Made by a program: the position numbers and the translations under genes. From Aggregatilineales bacterium (GTDB lineage Bacteria > Chloroflexota > Anaerolineae > Aggregatilineales > Phototrophicaceae), in the NCBI GenBank assembly GCA_030834905.1, contig JAUQWZ010000044.1, positions 53,218-117,217 on the forward strand: DNA of 64,000 nt, read 5' to 3'. Below, piece after piece: positions 9,182 through 16,287 of the stretch; the stretch's first letter is position 1; every line of letters begins with the position of its first letter. The notes under the pieces are model-generated. The model did not search any database, had not been told where the DNA came from, and saw nothing but the letters and a program-made list of their open reading frames with translations.

Positions 9182-10591
9182 ATGGAGTCTGATGATAGAG
9201 GCGGAACGCTCCGTTCAGCCCGCGTACTGATTATCGCCCTGGTGATCCTCATCATCGTTCCGGGGGTAGCGCTGATCACCGCCGCGATCAGCCGGTCAGT
9301 CGCCCCGGCAGATGATAGACCCGCCAACGTGCTGGTCAACAGCACCGACGACTGCGTGACCTGCCACAGCCGCACCACGCCGGGCATCGTCGAGCAGTAC
9401 GGGCGCAGCACGATGGCATCCGCCAATGTAACCTGCACCAACTGCCATGAAGTCGCCGCCGATTACCCCGGCGCGATTGAACACGAAGGCACGTTCGTCC
9501 TGAATTCTCCGACCACGGCAAAATGCCAGACCTGCCATCAGAGCGAAGTGGCGCAGTTCTACCAGAGCCGCCACAGCCTGCCCGCATACGTGGCGATGGT
9601 CGGCGAAGACGAGCTTTCGCCCGAACATCTGGCGATGTACCAATCGATCCCCGAAGCCGAGCTTGGACCGATTCAGGCGCGGAGCGTGCTGTTTGAGCTG
9701 GAAGGCGACGCCATCACCCAGTTCGCCTGCGCGTCGTGCCACAATATCGGCAGACCGCACCTGGACAACTCGGTTGGCGAGTGCCAGCAGTGCCACCTGC
9801 GCCACGAATTCAGCCTGGAGCAGGCGCGCAAGCCGGAAACCTGCAACGCCTGCCATATCGGTCCCGATCATCCGCAGTGGGAAATTTATCAGGAATCGCC
9901 GCATGGTATTGCCTATATGACCGGCGGCGATAACTGGCACTGGGACGCCGAGCCGGGCACGCTCTCGGTAGTGGATTTCCCGGCGCCGACCTGCGCCACC
10001 TGCCATTTCAGCGGCTTCGGCGCCAGCGGCACCACCCATGATGCGGGTGACCGCCTGACCTGGTATCTGTTCGCGCCGATCAGCGAGCGCCGCCCGGTGT
10101 GGCAGGATAACATGGTGCGGATGCAGGGAGTCTGCCTGGAATGTCACAACAACCAGTTCATTCAGGACTTTTACCGCCGCGCCGATGAAGGCACCGAAGC
10201 CATTAACTCGCTGGTCGTGCAAGGCAACGAGATCGTCACGCCGCTTCAGGAAGCCGACCTGCTGACCAGCGCGCCGTTTGACCAGCCAATTGATTTCGTG
10301 GCATACGAACTCTGGCATCACTGGGGACGAACGGCGAAGTTCGGTATGTGGATGCAGGGCGCGGACTACGTGCAGTGGCATGGCGCTTATGAGATGTTGA
10401 GCGATCTTGCTGACCTGCGCGAGATGGCGATAGCGATCTTTGAAGAAGCGGGTTTGGAACCGCCAGATTATCCGGTTGAGCCTGTCACCGCGCAAATGAG
10501 CAGCCGCCAGGAAGCTATGCCAGACGCGCCGGAATCGGCAGAGGAAACCGCCGAAACCACGCTGGTGGTCACGCCTGAAGCCGGGGAGTAA
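9182..10591 (+). CDS. Octaheme c-type cytochrome of the hydroxylamine oxidoreductase (HAO) family
   Basis: 469 residues. An N-terminal membrane anchor (about 15-36) is followed by eight CxxCH haem sites at Cys58, 85, 115, 183, 201, 221, 271 and 318. HAO-family signatures are plain: CNACHIGPDHPQWEIY and ESPHG (221-241), and WGRTAKFGMWMQGADYVQWHGAYEML near 381-406. Family members either oxidise hydroxylamine/hydrazine (with a Tyr cross-linked P460 haem) or reduce nitrite/hydroxylamine (no cross-link). Which applies cannot be decided here; Tyr396 in GADYVQWHG is one position to align. The C-tail is acidic/Ala-rich. AGGAGG lies 8 nt upstream of the start. It is followed 5 nt later by an 8-TM membrane protein, and the Ccm cluster that would fit its haems begins 1.2 kb further on. 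Confidence 0.88.
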   Translation: MESDDRGGTLRSARVLIIALVILIIVPGVALITAAISRSVAPADDRPANVLVNSTDDCVTCHSRTTPGIVEQYGRSTMASANVTCTNCHEVAADYPGAIEHEGTFVLNSPTTAKCQTCHQSEVAQFYQSRHSLPAYVAMVGEDELSPEHLAMYQSIPEAELGPIQARSVLFELEGDAITQFACASCHNIGRPHLDNSVGECQQCHLRHEFSLEQARKPETCNACHIGPDHPQWEIYQESPHGIAYMTGGDNWHWDAEPGTLSVVDFPAPTCATCHFSGFGASGTTHDAGDRLTWYLFAPISERRPVWQDNMVRMQGVCLECHNNQFIQDFYRRADEGTEAINSLVVQGNEIVTPLQEADLLTSAPFDQPIDFVAYELWHHWGRTAKFGMWMQGADYVQWHGAYEMLSDLADLREMAIAIFEEAGLEPPDYPVEPVTAQMSSRQEAMPDAPESAEETAETTLVVTPEAGE

Positions 10592-10596
10592 GCACG

Positions 10597-11499
10597 ATGA
10601 GCTATCTCGCTGAGGTATTTCCACCTGCCGCGCGTCTGGATCGGCTTCCGCTTTCACGCGACCAGTTCATGCTGCTGATGGCGGCGATCAACGAGATCTT
10701 TCTGAGCGTCGATATCTATCTGGCGCACAATATCAACGGCACCATCACCCGCAACGAGTGGATACCGATCATCTTCGGCGTCACCGCCGGGGTGCTGCTG
10801 CTGATCGCCGGGCTGATCGCGCTGCGCTACCGTTCGCTGGCGAGCATCCTGGCGACACTGGTGCTGATCGGCAGCATTGTCGTGGGCGGGCTGGGCATTT
10901 CGTTCCATCTGTCGCGCACGCTGCTTCTGGAAAGCGCCGGTGACAGCCAGACGGTGCTCGATGCGCTGGTGTGGGCACCGCCGCTGCTGGGACCGATGTT
11001 CTTTGCGCTGGTCGGCGTCCTCGGCATCAGCGCGGCATGGATCGAAAGCCCGCCCAACAGCGGGCGACTGCTGCTGCCGGGCAACCGCAGCGTGCAGATG
11101 CCGTACAGCAAAACGCGCGCCTATTTCCTGATCGTCAGCGTGTTTATCCTGGCGGCGACTCTCAGCAGCGTGCTTGACCACGCCCGATTTAACCTGAACA
11201 ATCCCTGGGTGTGGCTGCCGACAATGGCGGGGCTGTTTGGCGTCGCCGTATCGCTGATTATGGGCTTCATCGCCCGACCGACGCGATGGGACATCAGCGT
11301 ATACATTGGAGCGATGCTTTTGCTGCTGCTGGTGGCGCTGATCGGCTTTGTGCTGCACGTCAACACCAGCCTGATTCCGCGCGGCACGATTGTGGTCGAA
11401 CGGTTTATACGCGGCTCACCGCTGCTGGCGCCGCTGCTGTTCGCCAACGTGGCGCTGCTCGGCTTGCTGGTGCTGCTCGAGCCGCGCGAGGAAGGGTAA
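10597..11499 (+). CDS. 8-TM integral membrane protein paired with the octaheme cytochrome
   Basis: 300 residues with about eight predicted transmembrane helices (roughly 24-44, 55-77, 80-102, 129-149, 175-196, 203-226, 231-254 and 270-295). Four histidines, His44, His104, His195 and His254, each lie at the end of an odd-numbered helix, which would allow two bis-His b-haems. That is an inference from spacing only. I do not recognise a named family. It starts 5 nt after the HAO-like gene, so the two are almost certainly translated from one message. The simplest role is a quinone-linked or anchoring subunit that passes electrons to or from the octaheme protein. The first 20 residues (PPAARLDRLPLS) look cytoplasmic. 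Confidence 0.7.
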   Translation: MSYLAEVFPPAARLDRLPLSRDQFMLLMAAINEIFLSVDIYLAHNINGTITRNEWIPIIFGVTAGVLLLIAGLIALRYRSLASILATLVLIGSIVVGGLGISFHLSRTLLLESAGDSQTVLDALVWAPPLLGPMFFALVGVLGISAAWIESPPNSGRLLLPGNRSVQMPYSKTRAYFLIVSVFILAATLSSVLDHARFNLNNPWVWLPTMAGLFGVAVSLIMGFIARPTRWDISVYIGAMLLLLLVALIGFVLHVNTSLIPRGTIVVERFIRGSPLLAPLLFANVALLGLLVLLEPREEG

Positions 11500-11504
11500 C
11501 CGCA

Positions 11505-11588
11505 GCCCTCACCCTGAGTCCCTCGCCCTGCAATCAGGATTGCTTGCAGCAATCGAAGTTTGCAGGAGTAGGGGACGGGGGGTGAGGT
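11505..11588. repeat. GAGGGG/CCCCTC-type dispersed repeat with TTGCAGCA core
   Basis: The element begins CCCTCACCCTGAGTCCCTCGC and ends GGGGACGGGGGGTGAGG; the arms are partly complementary and enclose a small hairpin (GATTGCTTGCAGCAATC). Related copies lie at 1832-1882 and 14461-14612. When translated these give LTPLPQGEGE-like strings that are common false genes. Confidence 0.6.
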
Positions 11589-11620
11589 TCGGGAGTTGGC
11601 AAAAAAGAGGATATATTCCG

Positions 11621-11663
11621 TAGGGGCGACCCGGCGTAGGGGCGACTCGGCGAGTCGCCCCTA
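11621..11663. repeat. GC-rich palindrome (TAGGGGCGACT/AGTCGCCCCTA)
   Basis: A partial unit (11621-11636) is followed by a full palindrome 11637-11663, TAGGGGCGACTCGG then CGAGTCGCCCCTA. It has the TAGGG...CCCTA ends of palindrome family A but a different core. Similar TAGGGGCG palindromes occur at 30950-30975 and 59404-59435. Confidence 0.65.
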
Positions 11664-11716
11664 CGCTCTGCGCCCTGCATAATCACGATATTCACCAGTC
11701 CCTCTCAACATCAATC

Positions 11717-11746
11717 TTGTGGTGAGCGTCATAGGATCGGTATAAT
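11717..11746 (+). promoter_or_regulatory. Probable promoter of the ccm operon
   Basis: A TTGTGG box (11717-11722) and a perfect TATAAT box (11741-11746) are separated by 18 bp, 38 bp before the ccmE start. This is a good sigma-70 type match. No operator is obvious. Confidence 0.6.
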
Positions 11747-11783
11747 GGGCGCGCTCAGTTAGAGAGTGGAGTACAACAGCACA

Positions 11784-12326
11784 ATGGCACAAGCAACATG
11801 GGAGAAAGCGGCTTCCGGCACTTCGACGACTCAATCCACTTCCCGGAAACGCGGGCACTGGAAGTTTCTGGTTGGCGGGCTGCTGATCCTCGCCGCGGTT
11901 GCCTATCTGGTCATCTCTGGCACCGTCGGCGGCGCGCGCTTTTTCATCACGGTTGACGATCTGATGAGCAGCCGCGCAGCCTATGCCGGGCAGTTGGTGC
12001 GCGTCAGCGGCGCGGTGATCGGCGATACCATCCGCTACGACCGTGAAAACCTGATCATCGAATTCACCGTTGCGCATATCGCCAGCCAGAACGACGATCT
12101 GGCAGCAGCGCTTCACGCAGCGGTCAACGATCCGACGGCGACCTTGATGCAGGTGCGGGTCGAAAATCAGGTCAAGCCGGAACTGCTTCAGCACGAAGCG
12201 CAGGCGATTATGACCGGCACTTTTGGCGAAGACGGCGTTTTCCACGTGACCGAACTCAACCTGAAGTGTCCAAGCCGTTTTATCGAAAGCCAGCCCGACC
12301 AGTCCATCGCCGAACCGCAGGTATAA
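11784..12326 (+). CDS. ccmE: Cytochrome c maturation haem chaperone CcmE (Cys-type)
   Basis: 180 residues. A cytoplasmic N-tail is followed by one transmembrane helix (about 27-45) and an OB-fold periplasmic domain. The haem-binding site of classical CcmE is HxxxY; here the matching place is LKCPSRF, with Cys162 in place of His and Phe166 in place of Tyr. A CxxxY form is known from archaea and some sulfate reducers; CxxxF goes one step further. CcmE takes haem from CcmABCD and gives it to the CcmF/H ligase. The start is ATG at 11784; a GTG at 11766 would add six residues. It heads the cluster, 3 nt before ccmF. Confidence 0.88.
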   Translation: MAQATWEKAASGTSTTQSTSRKRGHWKFLVGGLLILAAVAYLVISGTVGGARFFITVDDLMSSRAAYAGQLVRVSGAVIGDTIRYDRENLIIEFTVAHIASQNDDLAAALHAAVNDPTATLMQVRVENQVKPELLQHEAQAIMTGTFGEDGVFHVTELNLKCPSRFIESQPDQSIAEPQV

Positions 12327-12329
12327 GCC

Positions 12330-14420
12330 ATGCTGGCTGAGATTGGCTTGACGTGCCTGCTGCTGGCGTTTATCGCCGCCGTCTACGCCGTCATCGCGGC
12401 GCTGTACGGCGCGCGAAAACACAATGACCGGTTCGTGAACAGCGCCCGTAACGCGGCGCTGCTGACGTTTCCGCTGCTGCTCGTTTCGGCGCTGGTGCTG
12501 CTGATCGGACTGCTCAATCACCAGTACCAGATCGCCTACGTCTGGCAGGTGAGCAACCCATCAACGCCCGATTTCTACCGCTTCACCGCTTTATGGGGTT
12601 CGCAGCAGGGGTCGCTGCTGTTCTGGTGTCTGGTCATGAGCGCTTTTTCGGCGGCGGCAATCACCCTCAACTGGCGTTCCAATCACCGGCTGATGCCCTA
12701 CGTGATCGCTTATACGATGGTCACGCTGGCGTTCTTCATCGGGCTGTCGCTGTTCCTCGAAAACCCATTTGCCCGCTACTGGATTCTGCCCGATAACAGC
12801 GTCGTCTCGACGGTGCTGATTCCGGCGGGCGGAGTCGCGCCGTCCTCGCTGCGGCTGGCAGAAACCGCCCGCGGCTTGAATCCGCTGCTGCGCCATTTCG
12901 GCATGATCATTCACCCGCCGATGCTCTATCTGGGCTTCACCGGCTTCGTGATTCCGTTCGCCTTCGCGATGGCGGCGCTGGCGTCCGGCGATCTGACGAC
13001 CAACTGGATCAAGGCGACCCGCCGCTGGGCGCTGATCGCCTGGCTGTTTCTGAGCCTGGGCTTGCTGCTGGGCGGGCGCTGGGCATACGACGTGCTCGGC
13101 TGGGGCGGCTACTGGGGCTGGGACCCGGTGGAAAACGCCGCCTTCATCCCGTGGCTCATCGGGACAGCCTTCATCCACAGCGTCATGATTCAGGAGAAGC
13201 GCGGGATGCTGAAAACCTGGAATATGTTCCTGGTCATCGGCACGTTCTCGGCGGTCATCTTTGGCACCTTCGCCACCCGCAGCGGCTTGATCGAAAGCGT
13301 CCACAGTTTCGCCCAGAGCCAGATCGGCACGCCGATGTTTCTGTTCTGGGCGGCGGTGACGCTGGTATCAGTCGGGCTAATCGTCTGGCGCTGGAATCGG
13401 GGTGAACTGAAGGACGAACACGCCTTCGCCGGGTTACTCAGCCGCGAAACGCTGTTCGTGCTGAACAACGTCGTCTTTGTGGCGCTGGCAGCGGCGATCT
13501 TCTGGGGCAGCTTTGGCGCGCCTATCCTCTCGGAACTGGTGCTGAACACCGACATCACGCTCGGCGCGGAATACTTCAACAACGTGACGCCGCCGCTGTT
13601 TCTGGCGCTGTATATCCTGATGGGTATCGCGCCGCTTTCGGCGTGGGGCGCGACGACGGCGCGCAGCCTCGGCAGGGCACTGGTCGTGCCGCTGGCGCTG
13701 ACGGCGGTTTCGCTGGTCGTCATTGTGCTGCTGGGCACGACATCTCCCGGCGCGCTGCTCGGCTACGGCGTGGTGCTGCTGGCGGGCTTCGTGGCGCTGT
13801 ACGAAACCTATCGCGGCGCGGCAGCCCGGCGGCGCAAAACCGGCGACAACCTGTTCAAAGCCGCGCTGGCGCTGTTCGGGCGCAACCGGCGGCGCTACGG
13901 CGGGTTCATCGTCCATCTGGGCATCACCGTCATCGGTCTTGGCGTGATCGGCAGCACGCTGTTTCAGGTCGAAACACAGCAAACGCTGCAAATCGGCGAG
14001 AGCCTGAACCTGGAGGGCTACACGATGACGTACAGCGGGCTTGAGCCGGGACAGATCGCCGACGACGGGCGCATCATGGATATCGCCCTGGTGACGGTCA
14101 GCCGCGATGGGCGTGAATTAGCGACCCTGCGCCCGCGCCACGACATTTACCCTCCCACTGCCGCGAACGAAGACCCGATGGTGATGAATATCGCCGGGGC
14201 ATACAGCACGCTCGAAAATGACTTCTACGTACTGTTCGCCGGTGGCGAGGGCAGTACCGCCACCTTCAAAATCTACATTAACCCGCTGATCAACCTGGTC
14301 TGGTGGGGCGGCTTGATCCTGATTCTCGGTACGGTCATCTCGGTGTGGCCCACCGAGACGCTGCCCGCCCACGCGCGCGAGCGCAGCGCGACCATTCACC
14401 GCGCAGGAGCACCGGCGTGA
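12330..14420 (+). CDS. ccmF: Cytochrome c haem lyase subunit CcmF
   Basis: 696 residues, about 14-15 transmembrane helices. The WWD haem-handling signature reads WGGYWGWDPVENA at 258-270, with the conserved LNPLLRHFGMIIHPP segment at 183-197. CcmF joins haem from holo-CcmE to the CxxCH thiols of apocytochromes on the outer face of the membrane. It follows ccmE by 3 nt. Its stop TGA (14418-14420) shares a base with the ATG of ccmH (TGATG), so the next gene is translationally coupled. Length and motifs are those of the full family. Confidence 0.95.
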   Translation: MLAEIGLTCLLLAFIAAVYAVIAALYGARKHNDRFVNSARNAALLTFPLLLVSALVLLIGLLNHQYQIAYVWQVSNPSTPDFYRFTALWGSQQGSLLFWCLVMSAFSAAAITLNWRSNHRLMPYVIAYTMVTLAFFIGLSLFLENPFARYWILPDNSVVSTVLIPAGGVAPSSLRLAETARGLNPLLRHFGMIIHPPMLYLGFTGFVIPFAFAMAALASGDLTTNWIKATRRWALIAWLFLSLGLLLGGRWAYDVLGWGGYWGWDPVENAAFIPWLIGTAFIHSVMIQEKRGMLKTWNMFLVIGTFSAVIFGTFATRSGLIESVHSFAQSQIGTPMFLFWAAVTLVSVGLIVWRWNRGELKDEHAFAGLLSRETLFVLNNVVFVALAAAIFWGSFGAPILSELVLNTDITLGAEYFNNVTPPLFLALYILMGIAPLSAWGATTARSLGRALVVPLALTAVSLVVIVLLGTTSPGALLGYGVVLLAGFVALYETYRGAAARRRKTGDNLFKAALALFGRNRRRYGGFIVHLGITVIGLGVIGSTLFQVETQQTLQIGESLNLEGYTMTYSGLEPGQIADDGRIMDIALVTVSRDGRELATLRPRHDIYPPTAANEDPMVMNIAGAYSTLENDFYVLFAGGEGSTATFKIYINPLINLVWWGGLILILGTVISVWPTETLPAHARERSATIHRAGAPA

Positions 14421-15124
14421 TGAACAGATGGTTTGAACTGCCAGGACGCCAAGGTATTTTATTACCCCTCATCCTCCAACCCCTTCTCCTTAAGCTGTGC
14501 GCAGCACTGCGGCGCAAGCGGGGAGAAGGAGCAAATGGCACATCCGAACCCCTCTCCCCGTTTACGTGGGAGAGGGGACGAACCGAAGGTTCTGGGGTGA
14601 GGGGTTGGTTACGTGCCCCTACAGCCTTTTCTTTGCGCTCTTGGCGTCCTGGCGGTTTATTCGTTCTTTTCCTTCTCTGCTTCACCATGCCTGCTTTCGC
14701 GCAGGGCGCGCTGGACGACGGCGTCGTGAGCGCCGACGAAGTGAACATGGTCGCCCGGCGGCTGTACTGCCCGGTCTGCCCAAATGAACGGCTGGACGCC
14801 TGCCAGACACAGGCGTGCGTGAACTGGCGCAGTGATATTCGCGTCCAGTTGGAAGCGGGCAGGAACGAAGACGAGATTGTGGCAGATTTTGTGCGCCGCT
14901 ACGGCGAACGGGCGGCGGGCGTCCCCATCGACCCGACGCTGAACGCGCTGTCGCTGGTTACGCCTTACGTCATCGCGGTGATCGCGCTGGCGGTGGGCGT
15001 GTTCACGTTTTTGCGCTGGCGCAAGCGCCCGACGACTCAACCCACTGTATTGACCACCACTTCCGCCGCCAGCCCCCCCGATCAGGATTACCGTTCGGCG
15101 CTGGAGAAGGATGTGGAAGGATGA
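14420..15124 (+). CDS. ccmH: CcmH thiol protein with a repeat-derived N-terminal extension
   Basis: 234 residues from the coupled ATG at 14420. The functional part is the C-terminal 135 residues: LYCPVCPNERLDACQTQAC (Cys117, 120, 128, 133), then a transmembrane helix (about 176-198) and a cytoplasmic tail. CcmH keeps the CxxCH cysteines of apocytochrome reduced before haem ligation. The four-cysteine form differs from the LRCxxC of proteobacteria. The first ~80 codons overlie dispersed repeats (14427-14664) and give low-complexity sequence (RRKRGEGANG, RGRTEGSGVRG), yet the frame stays open into a signal-like helix (GGLFVLFLLCFTMPAFAQ). A TTG at 14633 could start a compact signal peptide (MRSWRPGGLFVLFLL...). 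Start therefore uncertain; family firm. Confidence 0.85.
   Translation: MNRWFELPGRQGILLPLILQPLLLKLCAALRRKRGEGANGTSEPLSPFTWERGRTEGSGVRGWLRAPTAFSLRSWRPGGLFVLFLLCFTMPAFAQGALDDGVVSADEVNMVARRLYCPVCPNERLDACQTQACVNWRSDIRVQLEAGRNEDEIVADFVRRYGERAAGVPIDPTLNALSLVTPYVIAVIALAVGVFTFLRWRKRPTTQPTVLTTTSAASPPDQDYRSALEKDVEG
14427..14664. repeat. Composite repeat inserted in the 5' end of ccmH
   Basis: The segment is bounded by an inverted and a direct copy of repeat family B: GTTTGAACTGCCAGGACGCC at the left and TTGGCGTCCTGGCGGTTTAT at the right. Between them lies a GAGGGG/CCCCTC element with two inverted-repeat hairpins (CTTCTCC...GGAGAAG and CCCTCTCCCC...GGGAGAGGGG). The whole block keeps the ccmH frame open. 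Confidence 0.7.
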
Positions 15125-15127
15125 GAG

Positions 15128-15272
15128 GAGTGCCGAGTACCCGGTACTGAGTACTGAGTAAAAGCCTTCAGCCATCGGTGAACAGCGATCCAGCATGTGC
15201 ATTTTGCTGATAAGCTGACCGCTGATGGCTTAGAGCTAAACTCAGCACCTGGTACTCAGCACTCAGTACTTG
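15128..15272. repeat. Long imperfect hairpin element between ccmH and the ccmG-like gene
   Basis: The left arm AGTGCCGAGTACCCGGTACT (15128 onward) and right arm ending GCACTCAGTACT (to 15271) are inverted copies. A second inner pair (AAGCCTTCAGCCATCGG... and ...CCGCTGATGGCTTA) nests inside, so most of the 145 bp can fold into one stem. Similar pieces (GTCAGCCGTTGGCT, CTTAGTCCTCAGCACTC) occur at 1575-1675. No gene is seen inside. Confidence 0.65.
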
Positions 15273-15275
15273 AGA

Positions 15276-15866
15276 ATGCGTATGACCGATCTCGACATTC
15301 TGAACGAACTTGAACCCGAGTCAGCCGAAACACCGGCGCGCAGACGCGGATTAAGCCTCGCCTCAATCGTGCTGATGGTCGGCGTGGTGGCGGCGGTTGT
15401 CGTCGTGGGAATTGCGCTGGCACGCCAGCAGCAGGGACAGCCGACGGCGGGACCCGCGCCCGATTTCACGGTGACGACCTTTGACGGCGACACCATCCGC
15501 CTGTCGGATTTGCGCGGGCGTCCGGTGGTGGTGAACTTCTGGGCAAGCTGGTGTCCGCCCTGCCGCGAAGAAGCGCCCCGTTTTCAGGCGCTGTGGGAAC
15601 GCTACCGCGATGCGGGCGTGTTGTTCCTCGGCATTACTTACGTGGACAACGACGCCGACTCGCTGGCGTTCATGGACGAGTTCGGCATCACCTACCCGAA
15701 CGGACCCGATGTGGGTACATTCATCAGCAAGGAACAGTATTTAATCACCGGCGTGCCGGAAACGTTCATCATCGATCAGGACGGCAATATCGCCGAATTT
15801 TTCCTCTATCTTGAAGACGAGGCGCAGTTGAGCACGACGCTGGATCGCCTGTTACAGGCGGGATAA
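15276..15866 (+). CDS. ccmG: Membrane-anchored thioredoxin-like protein CcmG/TlpA type
   Basis: 196 residues from ATG 15276. A cytoplasmic N-tail, a transmembrane helix (about 27-49) and a thioredoxin fold with FWASWCPPC (active Cys93 and Cys96) and the cis-Pro loop GVPETFII. Proteins of this class reduce CcmH or the apocytochrome CxxCH disulfide outside the membrane. Alternative ATG at 15282 and TTG at 15270 are in frame; the TTG lies in the hairpin repeat. It ends 4 nt before the next gene, within the ccm operon. Calling it ccmG rests on the operon position; on sequence alone TlpA/ResA would be equally apt. Confidence 0.88.
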   Translation: MRMTDLDILNELEPESAETPARRRGLSLASIVLMVGVVAAVVVVGIALARQQQGQPTAGPAPDFTVTTFDGDTIRLSDLRGRPVVVNFWASWCPPCREEAPRFQALWERYRDAGVLFLGITYVDNDADSLAFMDEFGITYPNGPDVGTFISKEQYLITGVPETFIIDQDGNIAEFFLYLEDEAQLSTTLDRLLQAG

Positions 15867-15870
15867 ACGG

Positions 15871-16287
15871 ATGAGCATCGAAGGTCTGGTCGTCGCCGTC
15901 TTTATCGCCCTGCTGGTGCTGCTGCTGGTCGGGCTGCCGTTGTTGAGCCGCCCGAAATCGCAGACCAGCGCCGCCCTGCTGCGCGAAAAACAGCGCGAGC
16001 GCCTGCTGGTATATTACGAGCGCGTGCTGCGCAATATCCGCGATCTGGACGAAGACCACGCGCTTGGCAAGATCCCAACCGGCGAATACCAACCGGAGCG
16101 CGAGCGATGGGCGGCGCGCGGCGTGCAGGTGCTGAAAGCCCTTGAGACGCTGGACGAGCAGCCGATGATCGCGCCCACCAGCGCCGATGATGCCGCCATT
16201 GATCATGCTATTGACGATGCTATCGAAGCCGCTGTCCGCGATGTCCGGCGCTCACGGCAGCCTGACACCGACCGGGTGGTGGAATGA
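15871..16287 (+). CDS. CcmI-like small membrane protein
   Basis: 138 residues. One N-terminal transmembrane helix (about 5-25) and a helical cytoplasmic or periplasmic part with ERVLRNIRDLDEDHALGKI and PTGEY, a phrase shared with the first part of CcmI-type cytochrome biogenesis factors. CcmI binds apocytochrome C-termini and passes them to CcmH/F. The TPR half of full CcmI is missing. The start ATG lies 4 nt after ccmG, and its last codons overlap the next start as ATGA (16284-16287). Function by position and short motif only. Confidence 0.65.
   Translation: MSIEGLVVAVFIALLVLLLVGLPLLSRPKSQTSAALLREKQRERLLVYYERVLRNIRDLDEDHALGKIPTGEYQPERERWAARGVQVLKALETLDEQPMIAPTSADDAAIDHAIDDAIEAAVRDVRRSRQPDTDRVVE

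Noticed and set aside
9296..10657. Long minus-strand frame (453 codons) opposite the octaheme gene
   Set aside because: Antisense shadow caused by high GC in third positions; the plus strand has eight haem motifs, a ribosome site and operon context.
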